Positions 25,887 through 34,348 of a stretch of DNA of 64,000 bases are shown piece by piece. Both the position numbers and the translations under genes were made by a program. A model generated the notes under the pieces. The model was not told the DNA's origin. It saw nothing but the letters and a program-made list of their open reading frames with translations, and ran no database searches. The stretch is from Cristatella mucedo (lineage: Eukaryota; Bryozoa; Phylactolaemata; Cristatellidae), in assembly GCA_009760855.2 (NCBI GenBank), contig WPIO01000049.1, positions 2,010,001-2,074,000 on the forward strand, given 5' to 3'. Numbering within the stretch: position 1 is the first letter of the stretch; every line of letters begins with the position of its first letter.

Positions 25887-26600
25887 TAATAACACATTTA
25901 TATAACATTCTCATATTACTTAATCTCTTTCTAGGCACTTTACAGATATTACTCACCATGCAATTGCCTTTCCCTTTGCAGCAAATGTAAAGCGCCTAGA
26001 AAGACACTGAGTTCTCTGAGGGCGCTTTATCAAGTACATTATTATTTTTATTATTATGCTTTAAAGGAAGCACAATTAAACAGTTAGCGGCAACATTCAC
26101 GTATGGCAGCAAGCATAACAATGCTGGAGGTAACTTGAACATTGTCAGCATGTAGATATGCTTAGTGGTAATATGCACAGTGCCAGCACGCCGTTTAAGC
26201 AAACAATGAAAAATCGCAAGGACTTTCCAAATGCTGAGAGTTAAGGGTGTGTTTTGGCTAACTTGTAAATGTCGTCTAGTAAAGGGATGTCGTGACGTCA
26301 GTTGGGAGTGAGTTCCAGTTTTCGGGAGCATGCGAACAGAAGGCTTGGTCTCCAAAAGAGTTGGAGGTCGTTTCGAAGCACATCAGAGCAATTTGAGTAG
26401 ACAAAGTGGATAGTGCAATACCTAAGCTAGTCTCCGGAGCATTTAAATGAGTAGTTAAACGACGCGGCTTGTCCAAAGGCTGCATATACCCTCGAAAGAT
26501 TAATTCTGGAAAATTAAAAAAACTGGGAATGAATGAATCGCCGCTTGACTTCAGCCAACCTTGACTACTTCCACGGTTCATGCAAATAAAAGAGGTGCAT
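25887..26600 (-). mobile_element. LINE-A, old copy split by a younger LINE-A tail
   Basis: Minus-strand 3' tail at 25887-25938 (AATCTCTTTCTAGGCACTTTAC). The remainder resumes at 26058 (AAAGGAAGCACAATTAAAC) and continues through GTCGTGACGTCAGTTGGGAGTGAGTTCCAG. The gap is filled by a plus-strand LINE-A end. Confidence 0.7.
25939..26057 (+). mobile_element. LINE-A terminal fragment nested in LINE-A
   Basis: Only the last 120 bp: ATATTACTCACCATGCAATTG, CAAATGTAAAGCGCCTAGAAAG, TTCTCTGAGGGCGCTTTATC and ATT-rich tail. Confidence 0.75.
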
Positions 26601-27588
26601 TCCAACCGAGGAAAATTGTGGGTAGAGTGTGTACTCGCAGAAAATGGCGGTTAAATGAAATCTTCAAATTAAAGACCATTCACGTGCGCATAATCCAAGA
26701 CTCTGACGCAACGGCTTGCCAACTGGAATAAAGTCACAAAGACCCACAGGCCATACCATCTACTGACACATTACCGTCACACCGATTAAATACGTATTTA
26801 TACAATGTACGTATTTATTTAACGAGGTGACCGAAAGCCTGCACATCCCAATTTCATAATTCGATGTACTGAGCAATGTTCGATGTAATGTTCCATTTCA
26901 ACAACGATGAGAGTGCATGGCGTAGCTACGTATGCAAACTGTTATAAGCTATCTTCCTCTTATTGATTGGCAATCAAATGACAATCACCTCAGCTGCCCC
27001 GTTGCGGCAGTACCACATAGACTATGTATCTATCGCAAAGGGCACTGCTCACAGACGGGCCAGACTCGCCCGGGCTCGCGCGCGCGCGTAATGCTCACAT
27101 TCGCAATTATTCACGCTCACAGTCCTAGCGCAAAGTCGTAACCTGCGCTCGATTTTCCGCGCCGCGTGACTATTTCTCTGCGCAATTCCCTACGACTGCT
27201 TATTGCGCGGCAGGCCGTTTTACTCCGTCCTCCGGGCCTTCTTTGCAGACTTCCATTGAATACCGGTTGTCCTAGCGGCGTGAGTCGGAGAAGCTCTGCG
27301 ACATCTACTTCAACACCGGGGCCCGCACTGGGCCGTGCGAGAAAACGCGCTCGCACAAGCACGAGCGAGCAGCGCTTGCGCAGAGTTTGCCACGCGTACT
27401 CTTTGCCTTCGAGAACATTCGATGCGCATCGGAGCTGCTTTCTTGGTTTGACCTTTTCTTGGTTTGACCTTTTCTTGGCCTTTGCTCTGCACGTTTTCCT
27501 ACCCCGAGGGCAGCGAGCTCCAGCAGCAGGCAGAGCAAAACAAAAGTGCGCGTTCGCCACGAAGGCATCCAGAGAATGAATGGCCGCG
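26601..27588. other. no recognisable gene
   Basis: ORFs at 27117-27629 lie in GC-rich DNA, overlap on both strands and show no motif I recognise. A direct repeat of the type TTCTTGGTTTGACCTTTTC occurs twice at about 27440-27478. Confidence 0.4.
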
Positions 27589-27627
27589 GACATTTCGATG
27601 GGCCGAGCATCGGCCCATCGAAATGTC
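27589..27627. repeat. 18-bp inverted repeat, 3-nt loop
   Basis: GACATTTCGATGGGCCGA, loop GCA, then the exact complement. It lies about 40 bp outside the inner end of the right arm of the inverted duplication. Confidence 0.9.
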
Positions 27628-28281
27628 ACCTCATCCGATGCAAATTAAGCTGCACACGAGTGTTGCCTAGTAATGATACGTTAATGTCCATTACAACCTT
27701 AAAAGAAGACGCCGATTTTGAGCTCTAATATTCTTGATCGCCTGGCTAGAATCCCAAAGTCTTGAGCGAAGTTGCATCGGTTAGGAACGGTCAGGCACTA
27801 TTTAATGGCCGCATGCGATCAATAGGAATACTGCGGTTGTCTTTGTGTTTATGGCCGCGTAGATTCGGTTGTAATGGTAGAGTGGTCAATTCTTCTTCTC
27901 GCTTCGAAGCCGACGCGGTCCTATTTCAAGCCTTCGAAACAGGGAAAGTCAAACTTTGTAAGCGTCATTGCACGCGTTAGTCTTTAGCAGACATTTCGAT
28001 ATTTTATAAACAAGCTACTGATACCGCGACGGCGTCGAAACCGGAAATTTCTGTTGGCTGCCATTTATTTTTAACAAAATGGCCACCCAGAAAGATGCCG
28101 GCAGCGCGAAAAGGCGTCCGTTTACGAGAAGAACGAGGTGGAACCAATGCGAGCCAACTGCCGGAGCCATGTGTGCGTGCGATACACAGTGCGCGTGTGC
28201 GTATGTGCGTGTGCGCGTGCGATACACCGCCCTCGCGGTGCGAGGTGAGCCGAATGCTCGTTAATCTAACCAATCACTATT

Positions 28282-28283
<2 letters not shown>

Positions 28284-28344
<61 letters not shown>

Positions 28345-28417
28345 CCTATCTACGTATTTTTCTATCTGTCTGTCTGTCTATCTACCTATGTATGTATTTA
28401 TCTATCTGTCTGTCTGT
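28284..28417. repeat. (CT)n and TCTG/TCTA tetranucleotides
   Basis: About 28 CT units and then interrupted TCTG and TCTA arrays, ending at the target site of the SPIN-like MITE. It corresponds to the GA/ACAT tracts of the left arm. Confidence 0.9.
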
Positions 28418-28423
28418 CTAGCG

Positions 28424-28609
28424 TAGTGGTTCTCAACCTGTGGGTCGCGACCCATTTGGGGGTCGAACGACCCTTTCACAGGGGTCGCCTAAGACCATCG
28501 GAAAACACGCATTTCTACATTTTGCACAAAATAATTGTATGCTGGTGGTTGCCATAACATGAGGAATTGTATTAAAGGGTCGCAAAATTATTGAAGTTGA
28601 GAACCACTG
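28424..28609 (+). mobile_element. SPIN-like hAT MITE, 186 bp, with perfect 8-bp TSD
   Basis: The termini AGTGGTTCTCAACCTGTGGG and GAAGTTGAGAACCACTG, the internal GGGGGTCGAACGACCCTTTC and ATTAAAGGGTCGC match what I know of the SPIN family of hAT transposons. The insert is flanked on both sides by GTCTAGCG (28416-28423 and 28610-28617), the 8-bp duplication expected for hAT. There is no transposase, so it is a non-autonomous copy. The first base is T instead of the usual C. SPIN is known for horizontal transfer among tetrapods and some invertebrates. Confidence 0.92.
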
Positions 28610-28632
28610 GTCTAGCGACATACGAGCCATCC

Positions 28633-28703
28633 TATCTAGTTATCAATCCGTTCATCTCCTACTTTCTGTTAACAGAAAGTAGGAGATGAACGCATTGATA
28701 ACT

Positions 28704-28708
<5 letters not shown>
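28633..28708. repeat. 76-bp palindrome, one mismatch, no loop
   Basis: Arms of 38 bp meet at 28670/28671 (centre TGTTAACA). The only mismatch is 28648 against 28693. It sits 24 bp downstream of the MITE and runs into (TA)n. Confidence 0.95.
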
Positions 28709-28765
<57 letters not shown>

Positions 28766-28778
28766 GTGTCTTTATATA

Positions 28779-28809
<31 letters not shown>

Positions 28810-28810
28810 C
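28706..28810. repeat. (TA)n with ATGTG interruptions
   Basis: About 100 bp of TA repeats between the palindrome and arm sequence; the peptide frames through it are artefacts. Confidence 0.95.
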
Positions 28811-28871
28811 TACAAATTTAAGCGAGAAGGTCCGTCAAGCCGCTAGATGGTGCACTTGCGTCGCGCTACAA

Positions 28872-29141
28872 GATGATACACAGTGGGGGCTCGTGGGCGC
28901 GCGATGGCGGCACGACGAAGAGCGAAGCCCCCACAAGCGAGTCGTGGCGTTGTCGACGACGGCTGTATTATATGATATAGCAGCCATAGTGCGTGCTGCT
29001 CCGGAACATGAGGTGTTAGAAGAGAGGAGAGAGTGGATAGCGTGCGCGCAGGCCGACGCACAGGCAGAAAGTGAATTGCGCGGCAAGGAACGTCGGCTGG
29101 GGCGGAGCCACGTGACGGCGACGACACGCCCACAACACTTA
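28872..29141 (+). pseudogene. possible Harbinger (HARBI1-like) transposase C-terminal remnant
   Basis: This 270-bp segment is present in the right arm and missing at the matching place in the left arm (after GAAAGTG, about 21262). The plus frame contains SPHKRVVALSTTAVLYDIAA followed by an acidic run. This resembles the region around the AxAVLHNIA motif near the end of HARBI1-type transposases, with His-Asn replaced by Tyr-Asp. The match is short and the catalytic residues are outside it. Confidence 0.3.
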
Positions 29142-29445
29142 CGTACAGAGGCAAGATGGCGTAGCGTTGCCACCCGTGACGGAACTACTACTATCACTCG
29201 CCGGAACGAGCGCATAAGCAGTGAGCTGCTGTGTATACGTAGGTATATACGTAGTTCCATCACGGTATTTTCCACACTCCTTCAGGAGAGGGGAAAAGGT
29301 TTTATGTTTTATAGCTAACCTACATGGAAAGGGCGTAGCTCAGACAGGACAGAAGGCAGTGTCCCGTTGATCCCGGAAGTTAAAATTGCGGTAGCACTCA
29401 CTAAGAGATGTAGCTATCCAAATACTCAGCAATCCTTGCAGCAAG

Positions 29446-29890
29446 TAATAATAATAATAATAATAATAATAAACTTGATAAAGTGCCCTCAGAGAACTCA
29501 ATCTCTTTCTATGCGCTTTACATTTGCTGCAAAGGGAAATGCGATTGAACGGTGAGTAATATCATGCTTGATAAACAAACAACATGAATAACATGGTTAG
29601 GGGTGACATGCACAGGGTCAGCAAGTGATTAGTGGCAGCATGCACAGTGTCAGCCCGCATAAGTACATGAAGGACGAATCGCAGGGACCCACTAAATGCT
29701 GTCCTAAATAGGTGAGTTTTTATGTTCTTTTTAAATGTGGTCAAGTCAGGGGATGTTGTGACGCAAGTCAGGAGTGAGTTCCAGACTTTGGGAGCATACG
29801 AACTAAATGCATGGTCTCTAGAAGATTTGAGGTTTGTACGAGGTGTTGGTAGACTGTTGGATTCCAAAAAGCGGGTGGTAGCAGCTTTTT
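29446..29890 (-). mobile_element. LINE-A 3' portion
   Basis: Begins on the plus strand with an (ATA)n tail and the hairpin complement CTCAGAGAACTCAATCTCTTTC, and runs to the CACCCGCTTTTTGGAATCC block. It shares with the copy at 30.33-30.81 kb the diagnostic GCGGGCTGACACTG and a missing 10-bp segment before TTGCTGACCC, so the two are sisters in inverted orientation. Confidence 0.9.
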
Positions 29891-30079
29891 AGCGGGTGGT
29901 AGCAGCTCTGTGAGGATTTTGTGAGTGTGTCCACTCGTAAATGTCCACTGCTGATACATCATTGCAAGAGGCTGTGCCTTGGCTCATCTCACTGTACTGT
30001 TAAAATGATACACGGTAGAGTGAGTGGTTGATGGAGCTGTCGATGCGAAACGATATTCAGTATGTGCGACTTAAAATGA

Positions 30080-30326
30080 TAATAATAGTAGTAATGCATT
30101 TGCATAGCACCCACAGAAACTTAATCTCTGTCTAGGCACTTTATATTTGCTGCAAAGGAAGCATGATTGACTGATTAATGATAGCATGCTCGATAAATAA
30201 CAAGCACAACATGGATAGAGCAGACATGCATAGGGTCAGCATGCAAATATGGTTAGTGGCAGCATGCACAGTGTAAGCACTCATAAGCACACAAGGACGA
30301 ATCTTATGTACCCACTAAATGCCATG
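30080..30326 (-). mobile_element. LINE-A 3' end
   Basis: Older minus-strand copy: AATAATAGTAGTAAT tail, AATCTCTGTCTAGGCACTTTA, AGCATGCACAGTGTAAGC. It is joined head-to-head with the next copy with no spacer. Confidence 0.85.
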
Positions 30327-30328
30327 AT

Positions 30329-30812
30329 TCATTCATTCTTTGGCCTCAGCCTATCTCTCAGATCTACTCCCCAACCAGGCCAAGCATCGTACCACCCGCT
30401 TTTTGGAATCCAACAGTCTACCAACACCTCGTACAAACCTCAAATCTTCTGGAGACCGTGCATTTAGTTCGTATGCTCCCAAAGTCTGGAACTCACTCCT
30501 GACTTGCGTCACAACATCCCCTGACTTGACCACATTTAAAAAGAACATATAAAACACCTGTTTAGGACAGCATTTAGTGGGTCCCTGCGATTTTTCCTTC
30601 ATGTACTTATGCGGGCTGACACTGTGCATGCTGCCACAAATCACTTGCTGACCCTGTGCATGTCACCCCTAACCATGTTATCCATGTTGTTTATCAAGCA
30701 TGATATTACTCGCCGTTCAATTGCATTTCCCTTTGCAGCAAATGTAAAGCGCCTAGAAAGAGATTGAGTTCTCTGAGGGTGCTTTATCAAGTGCGTTAAT
30801 ATAATTATTAAT
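30329..30812 (+). mobile_element. LINE-A 3' portion
   Basis: From LAxAYLSDLLP (TTCATTCTTTGGCCTCAGCC) through APKVWNSLLTCVTTSPDLTTF to the terminal hairpin TAGAAAGAGATTGAGTTCTC and ATTATTAAT tail. Right-arm sequence resumes at about 30813 (ATCAACCAATCTTGACAGC). Confidence 0.9.
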
Positions 30813-31144
30813 CAACCAATCTTGACAGCACACGCTGCCGCGAGGTTTACGCCGTGCGTCGGCCGCGTCCAGTCGCAGGAGTTGAGGGCCAATGGCGCCG
30901 ACGAGTTACTGTGAATAGCTTCCCCCTCGCTCGCAGCAGCAGCAGGTCTCGGCCGAGAGACGCAGGATCGATATTCAAAATAGTTCCTTTCAGCAGCCGC
31001 CACTCGTTATCAGCTCGGCGGGCGTTGGCGACTTTTCGGTGGCAAACACCGGAAGTCGTGCAGCCGCCGCTGCTGCGGCCGGCAACGTGCGCTCCGTCCT
31101 GCCGCCGTCTGCACTCGGGCCTTTAGGAATGCGCGACGCGTGAG

Positions 31145-31178
31145 CTGCTATTGCTCAGCTGCAGCTGAGCAATAGCAG
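31145..31178. repeat. 34-bp perfect palindrome (right arm)
   Basis: The same CTGCTATTGCTCAGCTG self-complementary sequence as in the left arm, without a single change. Confidence 0.95.
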
Positions 31179-31559
31179 GGCGGCTGCTGCTCCTCCACCT
31201 CCTCCTCCCCTCTCTCAGCTGCTCGCCGACGTCGCCGATCGAATAACGGCGTCCTTGACAGCTCGCTCGCTCGCGCATTCCACGTCGTTCGAATTCCTCA
31301 TCGGCAGCTCGTCGCCCAGCGCGATGCTCCAGCGCCAAATTCGTCTCGGATAGAACGGCGCTGGATCCGCGCAGAGCTCAGTGCAGACGTCGTCGCGGGC
31401 TGTCGGTGACGAGTTTTTTGAAGGCGATCCAGCGACGGTCCTCGGGCACCGTTTCGTTGCAGGATCGGTTGGCTCTCAGCCAAGGGCGCGAGTCCGCGAG
31501 TCGTGTCTGCGCGTAGTGCGTGCAGGAAGCCGGCGGAGGGCTACATCGTGGTTCCATCG

Positions 31560-32098
31560 ATCCACCTGGCTTCCGGTTTGCCAATGCTGCAAACGCAGCA
31601 ACGCATTGACTTCAAGGTTTTGTCACTCACTTTCAGGTCTCTTCATTCTTTGGCTCCAGCCTAACTATCAGATCTACCACCCCACCAGGCTAAGATGCGT
31701 ACTACCCGCTTTACGAAATCTAACTGTTTACCTATACCTCGAAGAAATCTCAAATCCTTTGGAGACAGTGCCTCTTGTTTGCACGCTCCCGAAGCCTGGA
31801 GCTCACTCCCAACTGACGACACGACATCCCTTTATTTGACGACATTTACAAATTAGCCGAAACACACCTGTTTCTCACTGCATTTGGCAAGCCCTTGTGA
31901 TTTAACCTTTGTTTGCTTAAGCGGCGTGCTGACAATGTTCATGTTACCTCCAACCATGGTATGCTTGCTGCTATTCGTGAGTGTTACCACTGAATGTTTG
32001 ACCATGCTTCCTTTACAGCCTCTTTAAAGTGCCTATAAAGAGACGAAGTTCTCTGAGAATGCTAGATAAATGTGTTATTGATATGATTATTAATATCA
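31560..32098 (+). mobile_element. LINE-A 3' portion, diverged
   Basis: From the CAACGCATTGACTTCAAGGTTTTGTCACTC block to GTGCCTATAAAGAGACGAAG / TTCTCTGAGAATGCTAGATAAA and an ATTATTAAT-like tail. It abuts the outer end of the right arm. Confidence 0.85.
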
Positions 32099-32150
32099 GT
32101 GTAATGGATTCCAACGAAGAGCCTGATCGGGACAGTCCGGTCGTGGTTGT

Positions 32151-32253
32151 AGGACATTCCCCCCCTGAAAGTTTCCCCGGACATTCTTTCCCCCGGTGGA
32201 CCCTGGAAGATTACCCCCCCCGACATTTCGACCCGGGGTAGGACATTTTCCCC
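32151..32253 (+). repeat. GGACATTTCCCC-type motif array, forward
   Basis: Four GGACATT-like motifs at irregular 20-45 bp spacing, each followed by a C run, with CCGG/CCCGG junctions. An inverted array of the same motif lies at 32888-32979. Confidence 0.8.
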
Positions 32254-32652
32254 ATATTGACGAATGTATAACTAAGAATACATATATATATATATATATA
32301 TATAAAAGGAAGTTCATGCTTTAATTAAACAAACTCATTATAATTAAGGTAATGAGGATTGGAAGGATGGCTTCTAATAGAGCGAGCGGCGGTGGCAGTT
32401 GCGGCAGCAGCGGCGAGCTATACAGTTTGGTCCCGCGGGAGTTCGGTCTCGCTCGACGCCGCCAGGCACGTCTTCGTACCCGTCAAAGCGGGCGCGTGCT
32501 ACCGCGTGCCGGGCGTTCCTGCAGATGAGGGCTCAGAGGTCTACTGAGTATAACTCGACCTGACCCCTAGAGATCTAGTTATGCCCTAATACGCACTAAT
32601 TAAAGCGCGGAATGCGAGCAAGGGTGGATTTATGCGGCGGAGGCGCAGCCCG

Positions 32653-32880
32653 CCCTAAATCCTAAAACCTAAGCCCTAAACTCTAAGCACTACACTCTAA
32701 AAACCCTAAACCCTAAACTCTAAAAACCCTAAACCCTAAATTCTAAACCTTAACCCTAAAACCCTAAACGCTAAACCCTAAAAGCCTAAACCCTAAAAGC
32801 CTAAACCCTAAAAACCCTTTACCCTAAACCCTAAAAACCCTAAACCCTAACTTCTAAACCCTAAAAGCCTAAATCCTAAA
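32653..32880. repeat. degenerate CCCTAAA (telomere-like) array
   Basis: About 30 units dominated by CCCTAAA, with CCCTAAAA, GCCTAAA, TTCTAAA and AACCCT variants, arranged partly as higher-order CCCTAAAAACCCTAAA blocks. The 7-base form is the type known from plant telomeres; animals usually have TTAGGG (CCCTAA). The array is internal and not at a chromosome end. Confidence 0.85.
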
Positions 32881-32887
32881 CAATATA

Positions 32888-32979
32888 CCGGGGGAAATGT
32901 CCTACAAAAGAGGGGAAATGTCCGGAGAGAAATGTCCGGGGTAAATGTCCGGAGGGAGAACGTCCAGGGGGAAATGTCC
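32888..32979 (-). repeat. GGACATTTCCCC-type motif array, inverted
   Basis: Five GGGGAAATGTCC-type motifs and one GAACGTCC variant at 13-21 bp spacing. It is the mirror image of the array at 32151-32253. Confidence 0.85.
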
Positions 32980-32984
32980 GTACT

Positions 32985-33260
32985 CCATCGGTCGTAGCCG
33001 TGCTCTTCGCGGCGAAAGTGCGCTATTAAGGCTCTGTCTTTGTACGGAAAAACGCCACTAAGCACGATCTTAATTTTCGAATTGAATTTTCGCGAAGTTT
33101 TCCTAGGTAGACACTTTTCGCGCGGATTTCACAGGGTAAATCGTGCCTCCTCCACTAAAATGGACCTGCAAAGTAATGGCTGGCCGAGGTGACTCGGCTG
33201 GGCCAAACTCATGGGTGAACTCATTGCAGCGCTTAGTCGTAAAACTCGGTGAAACAAGTC
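32985..33260 (-). repeat. R3 repeat copy
   Basis: Inverted homologue of 25660-25860. It extends further with TGAGTTTGGCCCAGCC and AGTTCACCCATGAG blocks, which are also found on the plus strand at about 22155-22200. It directly adjoins the inverted GGACATTT array and may be part of the same element. Confidence 0.6.
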
Positions 33261-33304
33261 GGAGCTATTCAATGGCTTATCCAATGTTTGCGTCCGGCTG
33301 TTAA

Positions 33305-33485
33305 TAGTAATAATAGCTGATTTAGCAGCCTCATTTATAGCTGTAAAAGAGCCTTCAAAATCTACCACCACCGCTTGCACTTGGCAATAAAGGATTAAGT
33401 TTATCCTTTGTTGCAGGATTCGGACCCGCGACCTCGGTCGTAAAGAGCGAGCACTTTACCTCTTACGGGCTATCGCGGCCCACAA
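33305..33485 (-). mobile_element. SINE2 copy
   Basis: AGCTGATTTAGCAGCCTC, AAAAGAGCCTT, ACCACCGCTTGCA, GCAATAAAGG, B-box complement GCAGGATTCGGACCC, CGGTCGTAAAGAGCGAGC and CGGGCTATCGCGGCCCAC in family order. Confidence 0.85.
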
Positions 33486-33505
33486 GTTTCTTATTGGCTT
33501 GGTTT

Positions 33506-34348
33506 GAAATCTAGGTGTCATTCCAAAGCGACCTCTCGTTAGACGACCATATCAGCTCCACAGTCAAATCTGCCTATTTGCAGCTTCATAACATTGCTAA
33601 AATTCGGGCTCGTTTAGATAAGGATACCACGTCCAAGTTGGTCCATGCATTCGTGACATCCTGTCTCGACTTCTGCAACTCGCTGCTCGCTGGCCTACCG
33701 GCATGTGCGATCAGGCGATTGCAGCTGGTGCAAAACTCTGCAGCTAGGCTTGTCTGTCGTGAGCATCGCAGTTGCCACATCACACCACTTCTCGCCCACC
33801 TGCACTGACTACCAGTCTAGCAACGGATTGACTTCAAGGTTTTGTCGCTCACTTTTAGGTCACTTCATCCGTTGGCTCCAGCCTATCTCTCCGTCATACT
33901 CCCCATCAGGCCAAGCATCGTACCACCCGCTTTTCGGATTCCAGCAGCCTACAAATACCTTGTACACACCTCAAATCCTTTGGAGACCGTGCATTGAGTT
34001 TCATATGCTCGCAAAGCCTGGAACTCCCTCCCGACCTGCGTCAGAACATCCCCTGACCTGACCACATTTACAAAGAACTTACAAACACACCTATTTAGGA
34101 CAGCATTTAGTGGGTCCCTGTGATTCGTCCTTCATGTGCTTATGCGTGCTGACACTGTGCATGCTGCCACTAACCACACTTGCATGCTGACCCTGTGCAT
34201 GTCACCCCTAACCAAGTTTTTCATGTAGTTTATCAAGCGATGTTACTCACGATTCAATCGCGTTTCCATTCGCAGCAAATGTTCAGTGCCTAGGAAGAGA
34301 TTGAGTTCTCTGAGGGCGCTTTATCAAGTGCCTTATTATTATTCTTAT
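33506..34348 (+). mobile_element. LINE-A, 840-bp 3' portion
   Basis: Begins near the NLGV box. It has LSLDDHISSTVKSAYLQLHN, FVTSCLDFCNSLLAGLPA and LVQNSAARLVC, then frameshifts, and ends with the hairpin GAAGAGATTGAGTTCTCTGA and an (ATT)n tail. Confidence 0.9.

Larger units (their letters stand above)
27668..31548 (-). repeat. right arm of the large inverted duplication
   Basis: Reverse complement of 20172-22138, expanded to 3.9 kb by insertions: the SPIN-like MITE (28424-28609), a 76-bp palindrome (28633-28708), long (TA)n, a 270-bp Harbinger-like segment (28872-29141) and a LINE-A cluster (29446-30812). Homology resumes across each insertion. It stops at about 31548, where a LINE-A begins. 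Confidence 0.9.

Noticed and set aside
32653-32880. CCCTAAA array read as a chromosome end or as plant contamination
   Set aside because: The array is degenerate, short and internal, flanked on both sides by animal-type repeats (LINE-A, SINE2) shared with the rest of the window.
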